Both the position numbers and the translations under genes were made by a program. 64,000 nt of DNA. Source: an uncultured Eggerthellaceae bacterium (lineage in GTDB: Bacteria > Actinomycetota > Coriobacteriia > Coriobacteriales > Eggerthellaceae). Where the stretch lies: contig CALUHI010000016.1 in NCBI GenBank assembly GCA_944320405.1, positions 1 to 64,000 on the forward strand, in the 5' to 3' direction. This document shows positions 8,152 to 15,201 of this stretch, one piece after another. How positions within the stretch are numbered: position 1 is the first letter of the stretch; the number at the start of each line of letters is the position of its first letter. The notes beneath the pieces were generated by a model that ran no database searches, had not been told where the DNA came from, and saw only the letters and a program-made list of their open reading frames with translations.

Positions 8152-10233
8152 ATGCGCAAGAACGTCATCTGCGGGCTGTGCCAGGGCGCCTGCGATGTGA
8201 CGGTGGACATCGAGGACGGACGCATCACGAAAGTGCGCGCCGACAAGGATTCGCCGCGCGGCCGCGTGTGCCCGCGCGGGGCGCGCACGGCAGAAGCGCT
8301 CTACGGAGATGCGCGCATCATGTATCCGATGATCCGCGAAGGCGAACGCGGCGAAGGTAAGCTGCGCCGCGCCACCTGGGATGAAGCCCTCGACCGCGCC
8401 GCCGAGCTCATTCGCGGCGTCATCGATGCCCACGGAGCGCGGGCGTTCGCCACGTATTTCGGCCGCGGCATCCTAGGCACGCCCGTCGCACGCATGCAGA
8501 AAGGGAAAGAGGCCTTCGCGAAGCGCTTGGGTTCCCCCAACGACACCTCGTGCTCTTCGATTTGCAACCTCTCCGCCAACACCATCGTTCCTCAGACGAC
8601 GTTTGGCCTGGCCACACGCCAGATGCTCTTCGACATCGAGCACGCTGACGTCATCGTGTGCTGGGGAAAGAACCCTGCCAGCGATGAAGGTCCGCGCCTT
8701 CTGTTCAAGCGCATCAAAGCGGCACAGGAACGCGGCGCAAAGCTGGTCGTGGTTGATCCGCGCCAAACCGGCATCGGCGAGCACGCCGACTGGTGGGTGC
8801 CCGTGCGCCCCGGATCCGACGGCGCGCTGGCGCTCGCGTTGTTGAAAGTAATCATCGCCGAAGGTCGTTACGACAAGAAATTCGTGCGCGACTTCACCCG
8901 CGGCTTCGATGAGCTCGTCGCCTGCCTGGACACGTTGTCGCTTGCAACCCTCTCCCACCAGTGCGGCATCTCTGAAGACGACATACGCAAGCTTGCAGAT
9001 ATTCTGGCGTCCACCACGCGCGCGCCGCTGGTGTTTTACACCGGCATCGAGTACCAAGCCTCTGCGCTTCAAAACGCCCGCGCCATCTGGGTGCTTTGGG
9101 CCATCACGGGCAAGCTCGACGCCGAAGGCGGCGTGTTCTTCCGCATGAAGGGCGTGAAAACGATGGCGGGCAACCACCTTGCCAAAGGGGCGGAAGAGCC
9201 TCTTGGAGCACGCGAGTTCCCGCTGTTCTACCGCTACATGGGGCAAGGCGACCTCATCCGCTTCCCCCGTGCGGTGCTCGAAGACGACCCCTACCCCGTG
9301 CGTGGCCTTTTGGTGACGGGAGGCTCGCCTGCTACCACCTTCCCCGACAGCGAAACTTGGAAGCGCGCTTACGCCAAGTTGGACTGCCTTATCGCCATCG
9401 ACCGCTTCTTCACCGAGGAATGCCGCTGGGCAGATGTCGTACTGCCCGCCGCAAGCCTGTTCGAAACACCGCGCCTCGCATGGGGCGCTGACGGCGCGTT
9501 CGTGCGCGACCCCGTGGTCGAACCAGCAGGCGAGGCGCGCAACGACGTGCTCATCATGGCCGGAATCGCAAAAAGGCTGGGAACCGACGAGGGCCTGCCC
9601 CACAACGACGCCGAGCTGCGTGAATGGATGGTGGCCGGCGCCGTGACCCCTTACACCGACATGTGGACGCGCACCGTCCCCGAAGACGCGGAGTTCCGCA
9701 AATACGCTTCCGGTTCTCTGCGTGCCGACGGAACGCCGGGCTTTCCCACCCCGTCAGGCAAGTTCGAGATCGCATCGATGGTCTTGGGAGAGCACGGCAT
9801 CGAGCCGCTGCCGAAATATGTCGACGTCCACGACTTCATGGAAGAACCCGAAAGCGAATGGCCGTTTCTGCTTTCCACCGGAGCCCGCGACGATGCGCGC
9901 ATGGGCGCGTTCGGCGCGAACGTCCCCGGCATCGCCAAGCTGGACGACCCACACGCTGAGCTTTGCACCGAAGACGCCACTGCGCTCGGGGTGTCTGACG
10001 AGGACATGGTGCGCGTGAGCACGCACTTCGGCAGCTTGACGCTTCCCGTGCGCATAGCCGGGTTGGCGCGCGGGGCGGTGCACCTACCCCATGGCGGTGG
10101 CAGCAGCTACATGGCCCCCGCATGGCGCGACGGCAACTGCAACGATCTCGCAAGCCTGGACGCCGTGGACCCCGACACCGGATTCGCCCTGATCAAAACG
10201 CTTCCTTGCAAGGTGGAAAAGATCGAGGCGTAG
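8152..10233 (+). CDS. Molybdopterin oxidoreductase, cytoplasmic
   Basis: 693 residues of the DMSO-reductase (CISM) superfamily. The N-terminus binds a [4Fe-4S] cluster through C7, C10, C14 and C40. The molybdopterin domains follow, with a candidate Mo ligand in the NDTSCSSICN segment (C138, less likely C134). The C-terminal molydopterin-dinucleotide-binding domain starts near residue 555 (FLLSTGARDDARMGAF). There is no twin-arginine signal, so the enzyme stays in the cytoplasm. No iron-sulfur or membrane-anchor subunit gene is adjacent; it is a lone catalytic subunit. Eggerthella-type bacteria use many such enzymes, including catechol dehydroxylases, but the substrate cannot be read from sequence alone. 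It has a good SD (GGGAGG) and is followed by a terminator, so it is monocistronic. Confidence 0.88.
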   Translation: MRKNVICGLCQGACDVTVDIEDGRITKVRADKDSPRGRVCPRGARTAEALYGDARIMYPMIREGERGEGKLRRATWDEALDRAAELIRGVIDAHGARAFATYFGRGILGTPVARMQKGKEAFAKRLGSPNDTSCSSICNLSANTIVPQTTFGLATRQMLFDIEHADVIVCWGKNPASDEGPRLLFKRIKAAQERGAKLVVVDPRQTGIGEHADWWVPVRPGSDGALALALLKVIIAEGRYDKKFVRDFTRGFDELVACLDTLSLATLSHQCGISEDDIRKLADILASTTRAPLVFYTGIEYQASALQNARAIWVLWAITGKLDAEGGVFFRMKGVKTMAGNHLAKGAEEPLGAREFPLFYRYMGQGDLIRFPRAVLEDDPYPVRGLLVTGGSPATTFPDSETWKRAYAKLDCLIAIDRFFTEECRWADVVLPAASLFETPRLAWGADGAFVRDPVVEPAGEARNDVLIMAGIAKRLGTDEGLPHNDAELREWMVAGAVTPYTDMWTRTVPEDAEFRKYASGSLRADGTPGFPTPSGKFEIASMVLGEHGIEPLPKYVDVHDFMEEPESEWPFLLSTGARDDARMGAFGANVPGIAKLDDPHAELCTEDATALGVSDEDMVRVSTHFGSLTLPVRIAGLARGAVHLPHGGGSSYMAPAWRDGNCNDLASLDAVDPDTGFALIKTLPCKVEKIEA

Positions 10234-10237
10234 CGAA

Positions 10238-10276
10238 ACGGCCCTGTTGTGCATCGCGCAGCAGGGCCGTCGCTTT
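10238..10276 (+). terminator. Rho-independent terminator after the molybdoenzyme gene
   Basis: A 15-bp stem (10238-10252 with 10256-10270, two G-T wobbles) and an ATC loop are followed by CGCTTT. It ends inside the stop region of the convergent PIN gene. Confidence 0.8.
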
Positions 10277-10703
10277 AAGAAACGATCTCTAGATATTCCT
10301 TGCAATCAACCGCACGGATTCTCGACTTTCCGAAGGCGACAGCATCACGCGTAATGATGAAGTCGATGTCATTGAGCTCGGCGCATGCCCTTACAAGTCC
10401 GTCTTCGAAGTCAGGCTCGTTCGAATCAATGGACAACAGGCATTCCTCGCCGCCTAAAGGCACAACGGCCACGAGCCCTAAGAGCGCGTTCACAAGCCTG
10501 CGGCCTGTCGCTTCACCGTATTGTTTCGACAGAATGTAGTAAGCATCTTTGAACGACATCGCGGTGGCGAATCCGATGTCGCCTCCGCCATTGCATCTTT
10601 TGAGAACCGCACACGCCTCATCGGATTGAGGGCGCTCTTTGCAGACAGCGTCGAGCAAGATGTTCGTGTCAAGGAGCAATCTCCTGCGTTTGAAATCAAG
10701 CAT
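10275..10703 (-). CDS. PIN-domain ribonuclease toxin
   Basis: 142 residues from the ATG at 10703. It begins with the PIN signature LLLDTNILLD (first acidic residue near position 12). Later acidic residues (an EPDFEDGLVRACAE segment, then IITRDAVAF) complete the Mg-binding set expected of VapC-type RNases. The start overlaps the last 8 bp of the antitoxin gene, the typical coupled arrangement of a toxin-antitoxin operon. Targets of such toxins are usually tRNA or rRNA; nothing here tells which. The longer TTG start 12 bp upstream is less likely. Confidence 0.85.
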   Translation of the reverse strand: MLDFKRRRLLLDTNILLDAVCKERPQSDEACAVLKRCNGGGDIGFATAMSFKDAYYILSKQYGEATGRRLVNALLGLVAVVPLGGEECLLSIDSNEPDFEDGLVRACAELNDIDFIITRDAVAFGKSRIRAVDCKEYLEIVS

Positions 10704-10977
10704 AGCGACCTGCAATCATGGCTTTCATCTGCTCGTCGGTCTGGCTTCCGAGCCATGTCGATTCAGGCAGGGAGTCCCTGAGCGAGAAAAACGCATCCCA
10801 TGCATCGTCCGTCTCGCGGTCGCCCGCGATCGGTTGGGGAATTTCCCCCGTTTTCGCAATGTTCTCCCATACCGTCTTGATGATCGCGCCGGGCGTCAGC
10901 CCCGCCATCCGGATATGGGTATCCGCCTTGCGAACGACGCTCTCGTCAACCCTTCCAGAAATCACCGCCGTCGCCAT
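10696..10977 (-). CDS. RelB/DinJ-like antitoxin
   Basis: 93 residues. The N-terminal half has a ribbon-helix-helix pattern (ATAVISGRVDESVV, then a helix up to GLTPGAIIKTVWENI) as in RelB/DinJ antitoxins, which bind their own operator and neutralise the toxin with the C-terminal half. The ATG at 10977 has GGAAGGA at 6-7 nt; the reading frame extends further upstream but without a start signal. The pairing of a RelB-like antitoxin with a PIN toxin is a mixed combination, since RelB usually pairs with RelE. Confidence 0.78.
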   Translation of the reverse strand: MATAVISGRVDESVVRKADTHIRMAGLTPGAIIKTVWENIAKTGEIPQPIAGDRETDDAWDAFFSLRDSLPESTWLGSQTDEQMKAMIAGRYA

Positions 10978-10996
10978 GCCGCATCCTTCCCGTAGT

Positions 10997-11012
10997 TGTA
11001 TACGTGTATACA
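10997..11012. promoter_or_regulatory. Candidate toxin-antitoxin operator palindrome
   Basis: TGTATAC (10997-11003) and GTATACA (11006-11012) form a perfect inverted repeat with a GT spacer, 20 bp upstream of the antitoxin start. A further GTATA lies just beyond (about 11013-11017 and 11020-11024). The size and position fit a ribbon-helix-helix operator overlapping the TA promoter. Confidence 0.55.
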
Positions 11013-11086
11013 GTATAGCGTATAACTCAATCATTCGTTCGAGCATCGAAGCGAATTGACCGGTGGAACCGCATGCAGGGCACAGC

Positions 11087-11125
11087 GACAAGAAAAGCCG
11101 CCGTGCGAACTGCTTGCACGGCGGC
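11087..11125 (-). terminator. Rho-independent terminator of purM
   Basis: A perfect 10-bp stem GCCGCCGTGC (11097-11106) with GCACGGCGGC (11116-11125) and a 9-nt loop. On the minus strand it is followed by TTTTCTTGTC. It lies 66 bp after the purM stop. Confidence 0.85.
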
Positions 11126-11159
11126 CTGTTGTCTGAAAACCTCTTGTTATCTAGATGGC

Positions 11160-11192
11160 AATGAGAAAAAGTGACTGCCCCTTTTTCTCGTT
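11160..11192. repeat. REP-like palindrome overlapping the purM stop
   Basis: Arms AATGAGAAAAAG (11160-11171) and CTTTTTCTCGTT (11181-11192) differ from perfect complementarity at one position. The core is TGACTGCCC. It is the same design as the element at 23980-24016. The purM TAA lies at 11191-11193, so the element overlaps the stop codon. Confidence 0.75.
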
Positions 11193-12240
11193 ACGCGTAC
11201 TGGACCACGCCGGTGCCGGGGGTTACCTTGCCGACGATGGTTGGGTCTTCGCCAGACTCGCGAAGGTTTGCCATCACGGCATCTACCTGCGCGGGGTCAA
11301 CCAGCAAAATCATGCCCAGGCCCATGTTGAACGTCTTGCGCGCCTCTTCGTCGGAAAGGCCAGCAGCCTTGCAGCCCAGCTCGATGACGGCGGGAACCTC
11401 CCACGTGCCCGGCTCGACAACTGCATCAAGCGTCGCAGGCAGCGCGCGGTTCAGGTTCTCGGTGATGCCGCCGCCGGTGATGTGCGCGAGCGCATGCACG
11501 GCGCCGGGAAGCGCGCGCAGGCAGTTCAGAACAGGCTTCACGTAGATGCGGGTGGGTGCCAAAAGAGCCTCGCCCAAGGGGCGGCCGCCCAGGTCCTCGC
11601 AGGGTGCGGAAAGCTCTTCTGCCGTCTTGCCCTCCACCAGCACGCGGCGCACCAGCGAATAGCCGTTGGAATGGAAGCCGCTCGACTTCAGGCCGATGAG
11701 CACGTCGCCTTCGCACACGTTTTCGGGACCGATCATCTTCGGACGATCCACCACGCCCACCGTGAAGCCGGACAGATCGTAGTCGTCGGGATCCATCACG
11801 CCGGGATGCTCGGCCATCTCGCCGCCAATGAGGGCACAGCCCGCCTGACGGCAGCCTTCCGCGATGCCGCCCACGACATTGGCTACATGCTCGCGGCGCA
11901 GCTTGCCGATGGCGATGTAGTCCAGGAAGAACAGAGGCTCGGCACCTGCGGCAAGGATATCGTTCACGCACATGGCCACCAGATCGATGCCCACCGTGTC
12001 GTGCTTGCCCAGAAGCTGCGCAAGCTTGAGCTTGGTGCCCACGCCGTCAGTGCCAGAGATCATGATGGGATCTTCCATGCCCTTGAACGCCGCCGCGCTG
12101 AACAGCCCGCCGAAACCGCCGATGTCGCCGATGACCTCGGGACGGTACGTCGAATGCACGGCATCTTTGATGGCATCGACCGCCGCAGCGCCTTCTTCGA
12201 TGTCAACGCCTGCTTCGGCATAGGTGATCTGCTTGTCCAT
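11191..12240 (-). CDS. purM: Phosphoribosylformylglycinamidine cyclo-ligase (AIR synthetase)
   Basis: 349 residues, normal for PurM, the ATP-dependent ring-closing step from FGAM to AIR. The N-terminal half shows the YAEAGVDIE start, IGGFGGLF, SGTDGVGTKL and the MCVNDILAAGAEPLFFLDY segment. The C-terminal half shows the GLKSSGFHSNGYSL ATP-binding-like segment and ALAHITGGG. It has an AGGGGAGGG ribosome site. It follows purF on the same strand after a 101-bp gap that contains a perfect TATAAT, so purM probably has its own promoter in addition to read-through. It ends in a palindrome and a strong terminator. Confidence 0.97.
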   Translation of the reverse strand: MDKQITYAEAGVDIEEGAAAVDAIKDAVHSTYRPEVIGDIGGFGGLFSAAAFKGMEDPIMISGTDGVGTKLKLAQLLGKHDTVGIDLVAMCVNDILAAGAEPLFFLDYIAIGKLRREHVANVVGGIAEGCRQAGCALIGGEMAEHPGVMDPDDYDLSGFTVGVVDRPKMIGPENVCEGDVLIGLKSSGFHSNGYSLVRRVLVEGKTAEELSAPCEDLGGRPLGEALLAPTRIYVKPVLNCLRALPGAVHALAHITGGGITENLNRALPATLDAVVEPGTWEVPAVIELGCKAAGLSDEEARKTFNMGLGMILLVDPAQVDAVMANLRESGEDPTIVGKVTPGTGVVQYA

Positions 12241-12277
12241 CGGATTCCCTCCCCTTGGGTCGAATGATCATGCGTTC

Positions 12278-12283
12278 ATTATA
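12278..12283 (-). promoter_or_regulatory. Candidate purM -10 box
   Basis: The minus strand reads TATAAT exactly here, about 38 nt before the purM start. The -35 region at 16-17 bp is poor (CTCTTT-like). Only the -10 element is well supported. Confidence 0.5.
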
Positions 12284-12341
12284 CGTTGTCGCCAGCAAGA
12301 AAGAGCCGCAGGGATGTTGTCTGTCCCCCTCTTCAACAGCA

Positions 12342-13823
12342 TCAACGCATTGCGTCAAGTTCCGCCTGCCACGTGGCGGACACACGGCCCGGCTCCAAGA
12401 AGCTGCGTTTGCGCGCCCCCTCGGGAACGCCTACCGCATAATTGCCAGTAAAGCATGCGTCGCAGAACCCCGGATGGTCGGCGCTCACCGCCTCGTAAAG
12501 GCCCGGAAGCGAGATGTAGGCAAGCGAATCTGCACCAATCCAGCGGCACTGCTCTTCAAGCGTCAGATTCGCCGAGATCAGCTGGTCTTGCGTGTCGGTA
12601 TCGATGCCGTAGAAGCACGGCCACTTGACTTCGGGCGACTCAATGCGCAGATGCACCTCGGCCGCCCCGGCCTCGCGCAGCATCTGCACGAGCTTTTTGG
12701 ACGTGTTGCCACGCACGATGCTGTCGTCCACCACCACCAGGCGCTTGCCGGCGATGACTGACGGCAGCGGATTGAGCTTCAAACGAATACCCAGCTGGCG
12801 CATCGCCTGCGTAGGCTGGATGAACGTGCGACCCACGTAGCGGTTCTTTACGATGCCGTCGGAATACGGGATGCCGCTTTCCTCGGCGTATCCCATCGCC
12901 CCGGGCACACCGGAATCCGGAACGCCCAAAACAAGATCGGCTTCAACCGGCGCCTCGCGCGCAAGAATGCGGCCCATCGCACGGCGCGCCTGGTAGACGC
13001 TGCGCCCATCCATCACCGAATCGGGCCGTGCGAAGTACACGTACTCAAAGATGCATGCCGCGCGCCGCCGCGCCGGCACGGCCTGTTCGCTGAAGACGCC
13101 TTCCTTGTTGAAACGAACGACCTCGCCCGGCTCAACATCGCGCACGTATTCGGCGCCCACGATGTCCAATCCGCACGTCTCTGACGACACGACCCACCCG
13201 CGATCGTCGGGCAGCTTGCCGATGACCAGTGGTCGGATGCCATTGGGATCGCGGAACGCATACAGCGAATCAGGGCTGGCAAGCACCATCGCATAGGCGC
13301 CCTCCAACTGCTCCATCACGCCGCGGATGCCGTCGCGCAAATGATGGGTCTCGCGCGTGATCTTGCCGATGAGTTTCGCGGCCACTTCCGAATCGGTGCC
13401 GGCGCGCAGATGCTCGCCCGCGTCGATGAGGCGCGCGCGGATGGCATTGGTGTTGACGAGCGTGCCGTTATGCGCAAGCGCAACGAGCACTTCGTCGATG
13501 GCGGAGATGTGCGGTTGCGCCGCTTCCCACGACCCGCCGCCACTTGTGGCATATCTTGCATGCCCGACCGCCACGAACCCTTCAAGCGCCGCAAGACTCG
13601 CCTCGTCGAACACCTGCGTGACCAGGCCCAAATCCTTGGCCACCATCACCGTTTCACCATCGCCCACGGCAATGCCAGCACTTTCCTGACCGCGATGCTG
13701 CAGAGCCTGCAAGCCGAAGCACGTCATGCGCGCAACGTCTTCGCCGGGTGCAAACACGCCGAACACGGCGCATTCCTCTTCCAAACGATCCGGCCTCTCT
13801 CCGGGAAAAGCTGCAGTGCTCAT
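12342..13823 (-). CDS. purF: Amidophosphoribosyltransferase
   Basis: 493 residues. PurF makes phosphoribosylamine from PRPP and glutamine, the committed step of purine synthesis. The N-terminal Ntn glutaminase domain has its nucleophile at C18 (EECAVFGVF), behind a 17-residue propeptide that must be cleaved, as in the B. subtilis type. The QHRGQESAG loop follows. The PRTase domain shows VVVDDSIVRGNTSKK. Cysteines near AACIFEYVYF, KWPCFYGID and FCDACFTGNY match the [4Fe-4S] ligand set of the Bacillus enzyme, which confers oxygen sensitivity. The start overlaps the stop of the upstream sortase gene by ATGA, indicating translational coupling. Confidence 0.97.
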   Translation of the reverse strand: MSTAAFPGERPDRLEEECAVFGVFAPGEDVARMTCFGLQALQHRGQESAGIAVGDGETVMVAKDLGLVTQVFDEASLAALEGFVAVGHARYATSGGGSWEAAQPHISAIDEVLVALAHNGTLVNTNAIRARLIDAGEHLRAGTDSEVAAKLIGKITRETHHLRDGIRGVMEQLEGAYAMVLASPDSLYAFRDPNGIRPLVIGKLPDDRGWVVSSETCGLDIVGAEYVRDVEPGEVVRFNKEGVFSEQAVPARRRAACIFEYVYFARPDSVMDGRSVYQARRAMGRILAREAPVEADLVLGVPDSGVPGAMGYAEESGIPYSDGIVKNRYVGRTFIQPTQAMRQLGIRLKLNPLPSVIAGKRLVVVDDSIVRGNTSKKLVQMLREAGAAEVHLRIESPEVKWPCFYGIDTDTQDQLISANLTLEEQCRWIGADSLAYISLPGLYEAVSADHPGFCDACFTGNYAVGVPEGARKRSFLEPGRVSATWQAELDAMR

Positions 13824-14923
13824 GCCGCCGCCAACTCCTTCGATGCATCGGAAACGGCATCAGCCGCTTCTTGGTCCCCTTGGACATCCCCCGTGCCAGG
13901 CGTTCCGCCTACCGCATTATGACCCGCAACGGTGGTTTCCTCCACGTAGGCGAACAACACATACCTGCCGTCGGTAGGCAAGCTATCGCACGTCACGAAT
14001 GCGAAGGAGTGGTCGATGTCAGCCGCTGCAGGAAGCTCGCCCTCGGGCTCGGCGACCGTTCGGTTCATCTTGTCCTGGATGTACTCCGCCATTGCTTGAT
14101 CGCTTTCAAAAGAAGTGACTGCCAAAGGATCGTCGTAGCGGCAATGAACCAGCGAGAACGTCCGAAGCTTGTAGTTCCCCTCAGGAGTCAGCAGATAAAT
14201 GGTGCGGGTAGCGTTGAACTTCTCGGGGTCTGCCAGAGTATGGAAGCACGAGAACATGTCGCCGCTTCGCAGGTTGTGCCCGTAAACGATGTTGTTGGCA
14301 TCCGAGAAATCGCCCTGGTTCGCCGCCTGGAGGAAGATGGTGCCGTACGTGGCGCCCCATCCGGGCTCTCCATAGAAATCGTAGCGCAGATAGTATTCGT
14401 CGTTGTCGGTGTGGCATATCGGATAGTTCACCACGGTACCGGGGATGTAGATCCAGCCCACCACCTCGGGGTTAATTGCGCGCAGGGCGTCCCAGTCAAC
14501 CTGAAGCTCGGCAAGACTTGGAGCCTGAGTGTCGTCGGGAGCCTCAAACACCTGATCAGCAAGATCGTTGTAGTTGTTTTGCGCCTGCCAATACGAGAAC
14601 GCCAACGCCCCCAGCGCAACCACCGCAACAACGAAAACTGCCAAGGCGATCCAGAACACCACGCGCCACGGACCGCCCTTGCCTTTCTTCGCGGAAGCGT
14701 GCGCAGGACGGCGGCCGGATCCCGTCTGAACGGGAACGAACGCCCCGGGGGCCGCAGAAGGCGGATACTGGCCCCTGCGCTGCTGCGTTGTGTTGGCGGT
14801 TGATCGCGGAGCAGATACCGGACGCTGGCCACGATCACGTCGCGCAGCGTCAACCTCAGGACGCGCAGACGCAGCGGTTCGACGGCGAGTGCCGTATTCG
14901 TCGTTTCGCCGGTATTCAGTCAC
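13820..14923 (-). CDS. Class B sortase
   Basis: 367 residues from a GTG at 14923 with AAAGGA 6 nt upstream. Residues 1-95 are Arg/Pro/Ser-rich and disordered, followed by a transmembrane helix near 100-125, so the catalytic domain faces outward. The sortase core shows IPGTVVNYPI, YGHNLRSGDMFS with catalytic H216, and FVTCDSLPTDGRYVL with nucleophile C312 and the Arg nearby. The spacing and GHN motif fit class B. Sortase B enzymes attach proteins to peptidoglycan or build pili. No substrate gene is beside it. Its stop overlaps the purF start (ATGA), an unusual pairing of a surface enzyme with a purine gene. A terminator lies 65 bp upstream of the start. Confidence 0.9.
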   Translation of the reverse strand: MTEYRRNDEYGTRRRTAASARPEVDAARRDRGQRPVSAPRSTANTTQQRRGQYPPSAAPGAFVPVQTGSGRRPAHASAKKGKGGPWRVVFWIALAVFVVAVVALGALAFSYWQAQNNYNDLADQVFEAPDDTQAPSLAELQVDWDALRAINPEVVGWIYIPGTVVNYPICHTDNDEYYLRYDFYGEPGWGATYGTIFLQAANQGDFSDANNIVYGHNLRSGDMFSCFHTLADPEKFNATRTIYLLTPEGNYKLRTFSLVHCRYDDPLAVTSFESDQAMAEYIQDKMNRTVAEPEGELPAAADIDHSFAFVTCDSLPTDGRYVLFAYVEETTVAGHNAVGGTPGTGDVQGDQEAADAVSDASKELAAA

Positions 14924-14985
14924 AAGGCGTCCTTTCGTCTCTTCGCGGATCTCGGGCACTGCGCCTTTCACCGCGCCCCCACGGG

Positions 14986-15024
14986 CATTAAAACAGAAAC
15001 CGCCCGGCAAGTGCGGGCGGTTTC
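14986..15024 (-). terminator. Rho-independent terminator after the 37-residue membrane protein
   Basis: A perfect 11-bp stem GAAACCGCCCG (14996-15006) with CGGGCGGTTTC (15014-15024) and a 7-nt loop is followed on the minus strand by TGTTTTAATG. It lies 21 bp after the small gene and supports the downstream GTG start of the sortase. Confidence 0.88.
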
Positions 15025-15045
15025 AATCAGGCGTTTTTCACGAGC

Positions 15046-15159
15046 CTATTTCTTCTTCATCTCGTCGATAAAGCCCTTCACGATGAAGACCACGATGACG
15101 AGCACGATGATGGCCACGATGACCGGGATGGTCCATCCAGGCAGGAAGCTGAAATCCAT
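15046..15159 (-). CDS. Small single-helix membrane protein (37 residues)
   Basis: Starting at ATG 15159 and ending with TAG at 15046, the frame encodes [12 protein letters not shown], then a very hydrophobic Ile/Val-rich stretch (residues 11-27), then [16 protein letters not shown] lies 6 nt upstream of the start, and a strong terminator follows the stop, so it looks like a genuine expressed gene. The pattern is a single transmembrane helix with a basic C-terminal tail. Function is unknown. It lies 42 bp downstream of the polyphosphate:AMP phosphotransferase gene on the same strand, so the two may be co-transcribed. Confidence 0.75.
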   Translation of the reverse strand: MDFSFLPGWTIPVIVAIIVLVIVVFIVKGFIDEMKKK

Positions 15160-15201
15160 TGAGGTCCTCCGTTCAAGCGCAAGCGCGCGTTTACTGGCAC
15201 A

